Positions 36,167-44,019 of a stretch of 64,000 nucleotides of DNA are shown here, in pieces. Position 1 is the stretch's first letter. The number at the start of each line of letters is the position of its first letter. A program made the position numbers and the translations under genes. The stretch covers positions 1-64,000 of the forward strand of contig JAFWDQ010000003.1 of the NCBI GenBank assembly GCA_017516065.1, given 5' to 3'. Origin of the DNA: Oscillospiraceae bacterium. GTDB taxonomy: Bacteria; Bacillota; Clostridia; Oscillospirales; Oscillospiraceae. The notes beneath the pieces are model-generated. The model searched no databases, was not told the origin of the DNA, and saw only the letters and a list, made by a program, of their open reading frames with translations.

Positions 36167-36226
36167 GGCTGCCGGTGCGTCCGACCCACAGCATCCGCCG
36201 GTTCCCGTGAAAGGAGGGGTCCGCCT

Positions 36227-37048
36227 TTGGAATGGTCCAAGCTGAAATCCATCATTCTGATCCTGCTGGTCGTCGTGGATCTGCTCCTGATGGGACTGGC
36301 GATGTACCTCCATGCCCAGACCCGGCACCAGCGACAGAACGCGGAGGCGGATCTCATCGCCCTGTTCGCGCAGAGCGATATCGCCCTGCCCCCCTCCTGT
36401 CTGCCGGCCCGGGAGCCGCTGCTCTCGCCCCGGACCACCGTCCGGGACACCGACGCAGAGGCGCAGGCCGCCGCCGCGCTGCTGGGTGAGATCACGGAAA
36501 CCAATCTCTCCGGCTCCACCCACTCCTTTGCCTCCGACCGCGGAACCGCCGTCTTCTCCGCCAACGGCAATTTCTCCGTCACTCTGGAGCCCGGCGCTCT
36601 GCCGGCGGCCGGTTCACCGGCCCGCCAGGCCGCAAAGCTGCTCCGGTCCATGGGCGTCGAGGCCGTACAGGCCGACGCCGCCGGAGAGGCGGAAGCGGCC
36701 GAACTGGTCTTCACCCAGACCGTCGAGGATCTGCCCATCTTCTCCTGCACCGTCACATTCGGCTACGACGAGACGTCGCTGATCTCCTGTTCCGGCCGGT
36801 GCTTGCTGGGCGAGACGCCGGTACGCAGCGGCGATACGCCCTTGTCCACCGCTACGCTGCTGCTCCATTTTCTCAACGATGTGAAAACAGGCGGCGACCT
36901 GTGCAGTGAAATCACCTCCCTGGATTACGGCTACCGCTTCACCGGCTCCTACGGCAGCGCCCTGACGCCGGTACTGCGGATCTCCACCAACATCGGTGAC
37001 TACTTCGTCAGTGCCTCCGCGGCCTCCGTGGACCGGACCGGCTCGTAA
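36227..37048 (+). CDS. YycI (WalI)-like membrane protein (TTG start)
   Basis: 273 aa. Begins with a TTG preceded by AAAGGAGGGG and gives MEWSKLKSIILILLVVVDLL, one membrane segment typical of YycI (W-x-K-x-K then a hydrophobic run). The remaining about 240 residues are extracytoplasmic. It probably forms a complex with the YycH-like protein and WalK. It is the last gene of the nudF-walRKHI unit; murA follows after 214 nt with its own promoter. Confidence 0.7.
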   Translation: MEWSKLKSIILILLVVVDLLLMGLAMYLHAQTRHQRQNAEADLIALFAQSDIALPPSCLPAREPLLSPRTTVRDTDAEAQAAAALLGEITETNLSGSTHSFASDRGTAVFSANGNFSVTLEPGALPAAGSPARQAAKLLRSMGVEAVQADAAGEAEAAELVFTQTVEDLPIFSCTVTFGYDETSLISCSGRCLLGETPVRSGDTPLSTATLLLHFLNDVKTGGDLCSEITSLDYGYRFTGSYGSALTPVLRISTNIGDYFVSASAASVDRTGS

Positions 37049-37167
37049 CTGCCGGGCTTTTGCCGCCGCATCCCCCGTTTTTCCGGCGGCTGCCGACCTT
37101 TTTCCCCTCAAAACGCCTTGATTTCTGCAGGTTTATGAAAAAATTTCGCCTGATTCATAATTTTCTT

Positions 37168-37197
37168 TTGCAATCCCCCCCTATATTATGGTATACT
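37168..37197 (+). promoter_or_regulatory. Promoter of murA
   Basis: TTGCAA (37168-37173), 18-nt spacer, TATACT (37192-37197), in an AT-rich patch of the walI-murA spacer. Confidence 0.65.
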
Positions 37198-37262
37198 AAT
37201 CAATAGTGGATACGTCTACTCTTCGGAGCCCCGTGTTTCAAACGTTTAAGAAGGTGCATCTC

Positions 37263-38558
37263 TTGACTAAGTATATTATCAAAGGCGGACATCCCCTCCA
37301 CGGTGAGGTCACCATCAGCGGCGCGAAAAACGCCGCCGTGGCGATCCTCCCCGCTGCTCTGCTTGTGGACGGGCCCTGCCGCATTGAAAATATCCCGCAG
37401 ATCAGCGATGTAACACTCCTGCTGAATATTCTTCAGGAACTGGGCGCCGATATCCGGACGGTGAACCGTCACACCATGGATATCGACTGTACCAACGTCC
37501 ACTCCTTCCACACCCCCTATGCTCTGGCCCACACCATCCGCGCCTCCTACTACCTCATCGGCGCGCTGCTGGGCCGGTGCGGCCAGGCGGAGGTCCCCAT
37601 GCCCGGCGGGTGTGATTTCGGCGTGCGCCCCATCGATCAGCATCTGAAGGGCTTCCGGGCCATGGGTGCGGAAATCGATAATCAGGAGGGCTTTATCTGC
37701 GCCAACGTGCCCGGAGGACACCTCCGGGGCGCCAACATCTACATGGACATCGTCTCCGTGGGCGCCACCATCAATATCATGCTGGCCGCCTGCAAGGCCC
37801 AGGGCATGACCGTCATCGAAAACGCTGCCCGTGAGCCCCATATCGTGGATCTGGCCAACTTCCTCAACTCCATGGGCGCCAACATCATGGGCGCCGGCAC
37901 GGACGTGATCAAGGTCCGGGGCGTGGATCATATGGCCGGCGGCTCCTACTCCATCATCCCCGACCAGATCGAGGCCGGCACCTATATGGCCGCCGCGGCC
38001 GCCGCCGGCGGCGAGGTCCGGGTGTGCAACGTCATCCCCAAGCATCTGGACTGCATCACAGCCAAGCTGGTGGAGATGGGCGTGGAGGTCGAGGTGGAGG
38101 ACGACGCTCTGGTGGTACGCCGGAACGGACCTCTGCGTCCCGTCAACGTCAAGACCCTGCCCTACCCCGGTTTTCCCACGGATATGCAGCCCCAGATCGG
38201 CGTCTGTCTCGCTCTGGCGGAGGGCACCAGCGTGCTCACCGAGAGCATCTGGGACAACCGCTTCCGCTATGTGGACGAGCTTAAGCGCATGGGCGCCAAT
38301 ATCCAGGTCAACAACAAGGTCGCTGTCTTCGACGGCGTAAAGGAACTCATCGGCGCGCCCATCTCCGCCTGCGACCTCCGGGCCGGCGCCGCCATGATCA
38401 TCGCCGGAGCCGCCGCCAACGGCATCACGGAGATCAGCGCCATCCACCATGTGGAGCGGGGCTACGAGGATGTGGTGGGCAAGATGCGGGGCATCGGCGT
38501 ACAGATCGAGACCCGCGACTTCCCCGATCCCGTGGAGGAGCCCGCCAAGGCCGGGTGA
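37263..38558 (+). CDS. murA: UDP-N-acetylglucosamine 1-carboxyvinyltransferase (TTG start)
   Basis: First committed enzyme of peptidoglycan synthesis, transferring enolpyruvate from PEP; 431 aa. The catalytic/fosfomycin-target Cys is C117 in MPGGCDFGVRPIDQHLKGF, so the enzyme is of the fosfomycin-binding Cys type. N-terminal GGHPLHGEVTISGAKNAAVA, with the catalytic Lys in GAKNAA, and the central GAGTDVIKVRGV are typical. The TTG at 37263 with AAGAAGG upstream gives a start that aligns with the family; 19 upstream codons are leader. Placed beside the wal genes, which links precursor supply and wall signalling. Confidence 0.95.
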   Translation: MTKYIIKGGHPLHGEVTISGAKNAAVAILPAALLVDGPCRIENIPQISDVTLLLNILQELGADIRTVNRHTMDIDCTNVHSFHTPYALAHTIRASYYLIGALLGRCGQAEVPMPGGCDFGVRPIDQHLKGFRAMGAEIDNQEGFICANVPGGHLRGANIYMDIVSVGATINIMLAACKAQGMTVIENAAREPHIVDLANFLNSMGANIMGAGTDVIKVRGVDHMAGGSYSIIPDQIEAGTYMAAAAAAGGEVRVCNVIPKHLDCITAKLVEMGVEVEVEDDALVVRRNGPLRPVNVKTLPYPGFPTDMQPQIGVCLALAEGTSVLTESIWDNRFRYVDELKRMGANIQVNNKVAVFDGVKELIGAPISACDLRAGAAMIIAGAAANGITEISAIHHVERGYEDVVGKMRGIGVQIETRDFPDPVEEPAKAG

Positions 38559-38581
38559 TCCCCTTATCATTCAAACATTAC

Positions 38582-38601
38582 GCCCCCGCCCTGTGCGGGG
38601 G
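38582..38601. repeat. 20-bp direct repeat, left copy, flanking family A copy 2
   Basis: GCCCCCGCCCTGTGCGGGGG, identical at 38834-38853. Each copy is itself a hairpin (CCCCCGC/GCGGGGG). They bracket the element at 38602-38833 exactly. Confidence 0.8.
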
Positions 38602-38833
38602 CTCAGACTATAAACAAGGCCTCGCAGAGTTCGCGGCGCGCACGCCGCGAATAAGATAATAATCAGTTTTTTCCGGGAGCATGTATCACGAAAAAAACAC
38701 ATCTCGGCCCGCAAACGTGGGCTTTCGCCCGCCGTGTGGGCAAAAGCCTGCGCTGCAGCGGGCCGCAGTCCTCTCAAATCAAAGCCCAGCGAAGCGGGTT
38801 TGATTTGATGCGTGTCGACAACGTCGATACGCT
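38602..38833 (+). repeat. Family A intergenic element, copy 2
   Basis: Occupies most of the 369-nt gap between murA and walJ. The 72-nt core at 38619-38690 is about 95% identical to copies at 16379-16450 (reverse) and 42889-42960. A variable middle follows, then the end hairpin TCAAATCAAA-g-CCC-AGCGAAGC-GGG-TTTGATTTGA near 38774-38808. After this comes GATGCGTGTCGACAACGTCG. It contains no gene. A 20-bp direct repeat flanks it on both sides. Confidence 0.85.
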
Positions 38834-38853
38834 GCCCCCGCCCTGTGCGGGGG
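38834..38853. repeat. 20-bp direct repeat, right copy, flanking family A copy 2
   Basis: Identical to 38582-38601. Here it is followed by TTTCCTTA and could act as a weak terminator. Confidence 0.8.
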
Positions 38854-38927
38854 TTTCCTTATCGGTCCCCCTCCCCGTAATCTGCGGAGGGGCGCCGAAT
38901 CCCCCGCTCTTTCTGGAGGCGATTTTC

Positions 38928-39695
38928 TTGCATCTGTATACCTTTGCCAGCGGCTCCTCCGGCAACTGCGCCCTGGTCACCATGGGCAGCACCGCCGTGC
39001 TGCTGGACGCCGGCATCTCCGCCCGGCGCATCACCCGGGCTCTGGCGGAGCTGGACCTGACCCCGGACCGGCTGTCCGCCATCGTCGTCACCCACGAGCA
39101 TGCGGATCACGTGGCCGGTCTGGCGGTGCTGACGAAGCGTTGCTCCGTCCCCGTCTTCGCCAGCGCGGGGACAGCCCGGGAGCTGGCCCGGATGACGCCC
39201 CGTCTGGAGGACCTGCTGCGGCCCTTCCACGCCGGGGACAGCTTCTGTCTCGGAGATCTGGCCCTCACCTCCTTCTCCACCCCTCACGACGCCGCGGACA
39301 GCGTGGGCTACACCGTCACCGACGGGCGGCGGACTCTGGGGCTGATCACCGACCTGGGCTGTGTGACGGAGAATATCCGGGCCGCCGCCCGCACCTGCGA
39401 TACGCTGATCCTGGAGAGCAACCACGACATCGACCGTCTGCGGCTGGGGCCCTATCCCGACTGGCTCAAACGCCGCATTCTCAGCGACCGGGGCCATCTG
39501 TGCAACGAGGCCGCCGCCGCGCTGGCTCAGGAGGCCGTGGAGCACGGGACAGAACGGATCCTGCTGGCCCATCTCAGTGAGAAGAACAATACGGAGGCCC
39601 TGGCCCGCGACGCTGCCGCCGCCGCCCTTCGGGGTACCGGCGTCTCGCCCCGTCTGATCCCCCGGAGCGCCTGCGCCCCGGCCGTGGAGGTGTGA
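38928..39695 (+). CDS. walJ: MBL-fold metallohydrolase, WalJ/YycJ-like (TTG start)
   Basis: 255-aa metallo-beta-lactamase-fold protein. The N-terminal LYTFASGSSGNCALV is the YycJ signature. The metal motif THEHADHVAGL is near residue 55, with later ligands in STPHDAADS, LITDLGC and the LESNHD block. Bacillus YycJ acts in DNA repair and in coordination of division with replication. TTG at 38928 follows GGAGG by 8 nt; the 64 upstream in-frame codons belong to the repeat element. The GTG start of rlmH lies 3 nt after its stop, echoing the walJ-rlmH neighbourhood of Firmicutes. Confidence 0.9.
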   Translation: MHLYTFASGSSGNCALVTMGSTAVLLDAGISARRITRALAELDLTPDRLSAIVVTHEHADHVAGLAVLTKRCSVPVFASAGTARELARMTPRLEDLLRPFHAGDSFCLGDLALTSFSTPHDAADSVGYTVTDGRRTLGLITDLGCVTENIRAAARTCDTLILESNHDIDRLRLGPYPDWLKRRILSDRGHLCNEAAAALAQEAVEHGTERILLAHLSEKNNTEALARDAAAAALRGTGVSPRLIPRSACAPAVEV

Positions 39696-39697
39696 GC

Positions 39698-40180
39698 GTG
39701 CACAACATACATATCCTCTGTGTGGGCAAACTGAAAGAGCCCTTCTATCAGGCTGCCGCGGCGGAGTACGCGAAGCGGCTGGAGCCCTCCTGCAAGCTGA
39801 AGATCACGGAGCTGCCGGAGGAGCGCCTGCCGGACCGGCCCTCGCCGGCTCAGATCGAAAATGCTCTGAAAAAGGAGGGCGAGGCCCTGCTGGCCCTGAT
39901 CCCAAAGGGGGCCGCCGTCTGCGCCCTCTGCGTCGAGGGGAAGCCCTGCTCCAGCGAGGCGTTCTCTCAGCAGCTGGAGCAGCTGGCCGTCCGCGGCGGC
40001 AGCCGCCTGGTCTTTCTCATCGGCGGTTCCTTCGGTCTTCACGAGGCGGTGAAGGCCCGGGCCGACTGGCGGCTGTCCCTGTCCCCCATGACCTTCCCCC
40101 ATCACCTGGCCCGGGTGCTGCTGCTGGAGCAGCTCTACCGCGCCTTCCAGATCCGACTGGGGACCCGTTACCACAAATAA
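39698..40180 (+). CDS. rlmH: 23S rRNA pseudouridine-1915 N3-methyltransferase
   Basis: 160-aa SPOUT methyltransferase, the usual length. Begins MHNIHILCVGKLKEPFYQAA; the C-terminal knot has FLIGGSFGLHEAVKARAD, LSLSPMTFPHHLARVLLLEQ and YRAFQIRLGTRYHK. GTG at 39698 chosen because GGAGG lies 7 nt upstream; a GTG two codons earlier overlaps that site. Directly follows walJ. Confidence 0.95.
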   Translation: MHNIHILCVGKLKEPFYQAAAAEYAKRLEPSCKLKITELPEERLPDRPSPAQIENALKKEGEALLALIPKGAAVCALCVEGKPCSSEAFSQQLEQLAVRGGSRLVFLIGGSFGLHEAVKARADWRLSLSPMTFPHHLARVLLLEQLYRAFQIRLGTRYHK

Positions 40181-40247
40181 GCTTGACGGCGGTATTCCCG
40201 CCGCGTAGAATAGAGTCACCTTGAATCAACTGTCAGGAGGCTGTCAT

Positions 40248-40655
40248 ATGCACTACTGCAACAACTGCGATATGGATTTTGAGGGCGACGTCTGCCCCCG
40301 GTGCGGACTGGCTCCGGCATCCATGAAAAAGAAAAAGGATCGAAAGATCCACCCCTCCCTGGAAAGTCGTCCGGAATGGCCCCGGGATGAGAAGGGCGAG
40401 CTGGAGCTGGCCGTCCTGCTCGAGCACGTGGGCAGCATGGACGGTCAGGCGGACATCGCCTGCGCCATGCTCTGGTCCTACGGCATCCCCGCGCTGATCC
40501 GCTATCCCAGGGACGGCTCCTTCGGTAAGGTGGTACTGGGCTTTTCCGGTTACGGTGCGGACCTGTACGTGCCCCAGAGCCGTCTGGAGGAGGCCACGGC
40601 CCTGCTCCACAGTGAGAATTCAAACGAGGAGGAGACACCCCATGACGTATCGTGA
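40248..40655 (+). CDS. Small zinc-ribbon protein with DUF2007-like domain
   Basis: 135 aa. The N-terminal zinc ribbon MHYCNNCDMDFEGDVCPRCG (C-x2-C-x8-C-x2-C type) is followed by a basic stretch KKKKDRK. A C-terminal region (about 60-125) with ELAVLLEHVGSMDGQADIAC and an ADLYVPQSRLEEA ending resembles the putative signal-transducing DUF2007 fold. ATG with AGGAGG 8 nt upstream. Overlaps the phosphoglucomutase start by 14 nt, so co-translated. Function unknown. Confidence 0.7.
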   Translation: MHYCNNCDMDFEGDVCPRCGLAPASMKKKKDRKIHPSLESRPEWPRDEKGELELAVLLEHVGSMDGQADIACAMLWSYGIPALIRYPRDGSFGKVVLGFSGYGADLYVPQSRLEEATALLHSENSNEEETPHDVS

Positions 40656-42372
40656 ACAGTGTCAGGTCTGGCTGGACTCCGGCGCCCTGTCTCCGTCGGA
40701 GCGGGCGGAGCTGGAGGCTGTTCTGGACGATGAGGCGGAGCTGGAGAGCCGCTTTTACGCCCCTCTGGCTTTTGGCACAGCCGGACTGCGGGGCATCATG
40801 GGTATGGGCGTCAACCGCATGAACCTCCATGTGATCCGACATGCCACCCAGGCCTTTGCCGACGTGATCCGGGCCGAGGAGCCGGACTGCCAGCGTACCG
40901 GCGTGGCCATCTGCTACGACTGCCGGATCAACTCCCGGGCTTTTGCCGAGGCAGCCGCCGAGGTCATGACCGCCAACGGGATCCCCGTGCGGTTCTTTGA
41001 GGCCCTGCGGCCCACTCCGGAGCTGAGCTTCGCCATCCGCTATTACGGCTGCGCCGCAGGCATCAACGTCACCGCCAGCCACAATCCAAAGGAGTACAAC
41101 GGCTACAAGGTCTACTGGTCCGACGGCGCCCAGCTGCCGCCGGGACCGGCTTCCAAGATCGCGGCCCGGATGGCGGAGATGGATATGTTCCGGGACGTAA
41201 AAACTTTGCCCTTCTCCCGGGCCGTGGAGCAGGGGCTGGTCACCTTCATGGGGCAGGAGACCGACGAGGCTTTCCTGTCTCAGGTCATGGCCATGGCCAA
41301 CGATCCGGAGACCGTGGCGTCCATGGCGGACAGCTTTCACGTGGTCTACACTCCCTTCCACGGGGCGGGCCACATCCTGATCCCCGAGGCTCTGCGCCGT
41401 CTGGGGCTGAAGCACATCCACTGTGTGCCGGAGCAGATGGTCCTGGACGGGACCTTCCCCACGGTGGTCTCCCCCAACCCGGAAAATCCCGAGGGGTTTG
41501 CGCTGGCTGTCGAGCTGGCCCGGTCCGTCGGCGCGGACTGCATCATCGGCTCCGACCCTGACGCCGACCGGGTGGGCCTTATGGTCCGGGACCGGGAGGG
41601 CAACTATATCACCCTGTCCGGCAATCAGACCGGTGTGCTGCTGCTGGATTATCTCCTCTCCGCCCGGCAGCGCAACGGCACTCTCCCCCCTGACGCGGTG
41701 GCACTGAAGACCATCGTCACTACGGAGATGGCCCGCAGGGCCGCGGAGGCCCACGGTGTGCGCTGTATCGACACGTTTACCGGCTTCAAATTCATGGCGG
41801 AGAAGAAAAACCAGCTGGAGGCCGCCGGTCAGGGCAAGGTGGTCTTCTCCTATGAGGAGTCCTACGGCTATATGCTGGGCGACTATGTCCGGGACAAGGA
41901 CGCCGTCACCGCCTCCCTGCTGCTGGCGGAGATGGCCGTCTGGTATGCCGCCCGGAACATGACCCTCTACGATGCGCTGCAGGCCCTGTTCGAGAAATAC
42001 GGCTATTACGGTGAGAAGACCGTGAATCTGGTGATGCCCGGCGTGGACGGGCAGGAGCGTATGAAGGCCCTGATGGCCCGGCTGCGGCAGGATCCCCCCG
42101 CCGTCATCGCCGGAGAGGACGTCCTCATCCGAAAGGACTATCAGGACGGCACCGTGACGGACACGGCTACCGGCGCCGTGACGGCCATGGAGCTGTCCGG
42201 CTCCGACGTGCTGCGCTATGAGCTGGCCGACGGCACCAGCCTGCTGGTACGGCCCTCGGGCACGGAACCGAAGATCAAGTTTTATATCCTGACCCTGGGC
42301 AGGGACCCGGCGGATCGGGACGCACGCATCGCCAGATATGAGGCCTACGGGCTGTCGCTGAAGGAGGACTGA
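40642..42372 (+). CDS. Phosphoglucomutase / phosphomannomutase (alpha-D-phosphohexomutase)
   Basis: 576 aa, the long PgcA-like form. The metal/phospho-serine loop INVTASHNPKEYNGYKVYWS has the catalytic Ser near residue 145. The metal-binding DPDADRVG is near 307, the sugar-binding SYEESYGYMLGDYVRDKDAV near 410, and the C-terminal phosphate loop VRPSGTEPKIKFY. Interconverts hexose 1- and 6-phosphates to supply wall sugars. ATG at 40642 with GGAGGAG upstream. Overlaps the zinc-ribbon gene and ends in TGATG overlap with the shikimate kinase gene. Confidence 0.93.
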   Translation: MTYREQCQVWLDSGALSPSERAELEAVLDDEAELESRFYAPLAFGTAGLRGIMGMGVNRMNLHVIRHATQAFADVIRAEEPDCQRTGVAICYDCRINSRAFAEAAAEVMTANGIPVRFFEALRPTPELSFAIRYYGCAAGINVTASHNPKEYNGYKVYWSDGAQLPPGPASKIAARMAEMDMFRDVKTLPFSRAVEQGLVTFMGQETDEAFLSQVMAMANDPETVASMADSFHVVYTPFHGAGHILIPEALRRLGLKHIHCVPEQMVLDGTFPTVVSPNPENPEGFALAVELARSVGADCIIGSDPDADRVGLMVRDREGNYITLSGNQTGVLLLDYLLSARQRNGTLPPDAVALKTIVTTEMARRAAEAHGVRCIDTFTGFKFMAEKKNQLEAAGQGKVVFSYEESYGYMLGDYVRDKDAVTASLLLAEMAVWYAARNMTLYDALQALFEKYGYYGEKTVNLVMPGVDGQERMKALMARLRQDPPAVIAGEDVLIRKDYQDGTVTDTATGAVTAMELSGSDVLRYELADGTSLLVRPSGTEPKIKFYILTLGRDPADRDARIARYEAYGLSLKED

Positions 42373-42878
42373 TGGACAACCTGTTTCTCATCGGCATGTC
42401 CGGGGCCGGGAAGAGTACCCTGGGCGTCCTGCTGGCCAAGGCTCTGGGCATGGATTTTCTGGATACGGATATCCTGCTCCAGCAGCGGACCGGCCGTCTG
42501 CTCCAGGAGTTGCTGGACGAGGAGGGCATGGAGGCCTTCCTGCAGGCGGAGGAGGATATCCTGGCCTCGCTGCAGGTCCACCGCTGCGTCGTCGCCACCG
42601 GCGGCAGCGCCGTCTACTCCCGACGGGGCATGGAGCACCTGCGGCAGTGCGGCCGGATCGTCTATCTCCGGGTCTCCTATGAGGAGATCGCCCGGCGGGT
42701 CACGGACATCACCACCCGGGGCGTCGTCCTCCGGCAGGGCCATGATCTGAGAGACGCCTATGAGGAACGGCTGCCCCTCTATGAGCGGTACAGCGACCTG
42801 ACGGTGGACTGCACCGGCCGGCAGATCGAAGAGACCCTGCGGCTGATCCTGGCCGGGCTGGCGGAGCTGTCTTCATAG
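42372..42878 (+). CDS. aroK: Shikimate kinase
   Basis: 168 aa. The P-loop is LIGMSGAGKSTLGVLLAKAL (6-25). Shikimate-binding D-x-D occurs in FLDTDILLQQ, the GG motif is VVATGGSAV, and the lid region is near residue 115. It phosphorylates shikimate in aromatic biosynthesis. Some residues differ from classical AroK: E-x-x-F-R reads EAFLQAEE and the lid is shorter. A related shikimate-kinase-like P-loop protein is therefore possible. TGATG overlap with the mutase gene; AAGGAGG upstream. Confidence 0.85.
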   Translation: MDNLFLIGMSGAGKSTLGVLLAKALGMDFLDTDILLQQRTGRLLQELLDEEGMEAFLQAEEDILASLQVHRCVVATGGSAVYSRRGMEHLRQCGRIVYLRVSYEEIARRVTDITTRGVVLRQGHDLRDAYEERLPLYERYSDLTVDCTGRQIEETLRLILAGLAELSS

Positions 42879-42888
42879 CACATAAAAA

Positions 42889-43057
42889 GCCTCGCAGAGT
42901 TCGCGGCGCGCACGCCGCGAATAAAATCAAAATCCGTTTTTTCCGGGAGCATGTATCACGGAAAAAACACTTCTCGCGGAGCGCCCGTGCGCCATTGGGC
43001 GTGCGGGAAGCGAAGCGCAGCCTTCTTAACGAAAAGCCCAGCGAAGCGGGTTTTCGT
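42889..43057 (+). repeat. Family A intergenic element, copy 3
   Basis: In the 234-nt gap between aroK and hbd. The core at 42889-42960 matches the other copies. The end hairpin at about 43026-43060 is TTAACGAAAA-g-CCC-AGCGAAGC-GGG-TTTTCGTTAA. It has the same bulged G and the same loop as copy 2, but a different stem sequence kept complementary. A terminator follows directly. Confidence 0.85.
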
Positions 43058-43058
43058 T

Positions 43059-43098
43059 AAAAAAAGCACCGTCTCCCGAGGGAGGCGGTGCTTTTTTA
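43059..43098. terminator. Bidirectional terminator between aroK and hbd
   Basis: AAAAAAGCACCGTCTCCC / GGGAGGCGGTGCTTTTTT with one G-U pair. It serves aroK (+) and the acyl-CoA operon (-). Confidence 0.8.
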
Positions 43099-43112
43099 TG
43101 CGCAGAAACCGC

Positions 43113-43967
43113 TTATTTGTCGTAGACGAAGAAGCCTTCGCCGGTCTTACGGCCGAGCAGGCCGCCGCGGGCCATCTTACGCAGGATGGGCGAGCAGCGA
43201 TACTTGGAGTCGCCGGTCTCCTGGAACATAACGTCCATGATGGCGACGCAGACGTCGATGCCGATCAGATCGCCCAGAGCGAGGGGACCCATGGGGAAGT
43301 TGGCGCCCAGCTTCATGGCGTTGTCGATGTCCTCGGCGGAGGCGACGCCGGTGCCCAGGATCATGGAGGCCTCGTTGATCATGGGGATCAGCAGACGGTT
43401 GACGACGAAGCCGTGGGCCTCGTTGACCTGAATGGGGCTCTTGCCGATCTCAATGGCCAGGTTGAAGATGGTGTGGAAGGTCTCGTCAGAGGTGTTGGCG
43501 CTGCGGATGACCTCGACCAGCTTCATGACGGTGGCGGGATTGAAGAAGTGCATGCCGATGAACTTTTCCTTCCGCTTCGTCACGGCGCCGATGGCGGTGA
43601 TGGAGATGGAGGACGTGTTGGTGGCGAAATAGCACTCGGGCTTGCAGATCTCGTCCAGCTCCTTGAAGATGCTCTGCTTGATGGCCAGATTCTCAACGGC
43701 AGCTTCCAGGATCAGGTCCGCATCGGCGGCGGGAGCCATATCCACGGTGAAGGAGACGCGGCCGAACAGCTCGTCTCTGGCCTCCTGCTCCATCTTGCCC
43801 TTGGCAACCAGCTTGTCCAGCGTCTTGATCAGGCGAGCCTCAGAGGCGTCGATAATCTCGTCGCTGATATCACGAACGACAACCGTCTTGCCGGCCTTCG
43901 CGAAAACCTGCGCGATGTCCAGGCCCATGGTGCCGCCGCCCAGGATCATTACTTTATTGATAGCCAT
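43113..43967 (-). CDS. hbd: 3-hydroxybutyryl-CoA dehydrogenase
   Basis: 284-aa NAD(P)-dependent enzyme converting acetoacetyl-CoA to 3-hydroxybutyryl-CoA, or the reverse. N-terminal VMILGGGTMGLDIAQVFAKA is the nucleotide fold. The catalytic His/Glu region is IGMHFFNPATVMKLVEVIR (about 137-155), and the C-terminal domain has GFVVNRLLIPMINEA and GPLALGDLIGID. ATG with AGGAGGG upstream. Last gene of the seven-gene acyl-CoA operon. Confidence 0.95.
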   Translation of the reverse strand: MAINKVMILGGGTMGLDIAQVFAKAGKTVVVRDISDEIIDASEARLIKTLDKLVAKGKMEQEARDELFGRVSFTVDMAPAADADLILEAAVENLAIKQSIFKELDEICKPECYFATNTSSISITAIGAVTKRKEKFIGMHFFNPATVMKLVEVIRSANTSDETFHTIFNLAIEIGKSPIQVNEAHGFVVNRLLIPMINEASMILGTGVASAEDIDNAMKLGANFPMGPLALGDLIGIDVCVAIMDVMFQETGDSKYRCSPILRKMARGGLLGRKTGEGFFVYDK

Positions 43968-44019
43968 TTATATACCCTCCTAATTCAAATACAACTTCTT
44001 TCAAATCAGTTGATGCAGA

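Noticed and set aside
43113..43967. Thiolase gene associated with hbd/crt
   Set aside because: No thiolase signature was found in any frame around the operon. The pathway's first step must be elsewhere or is not used.
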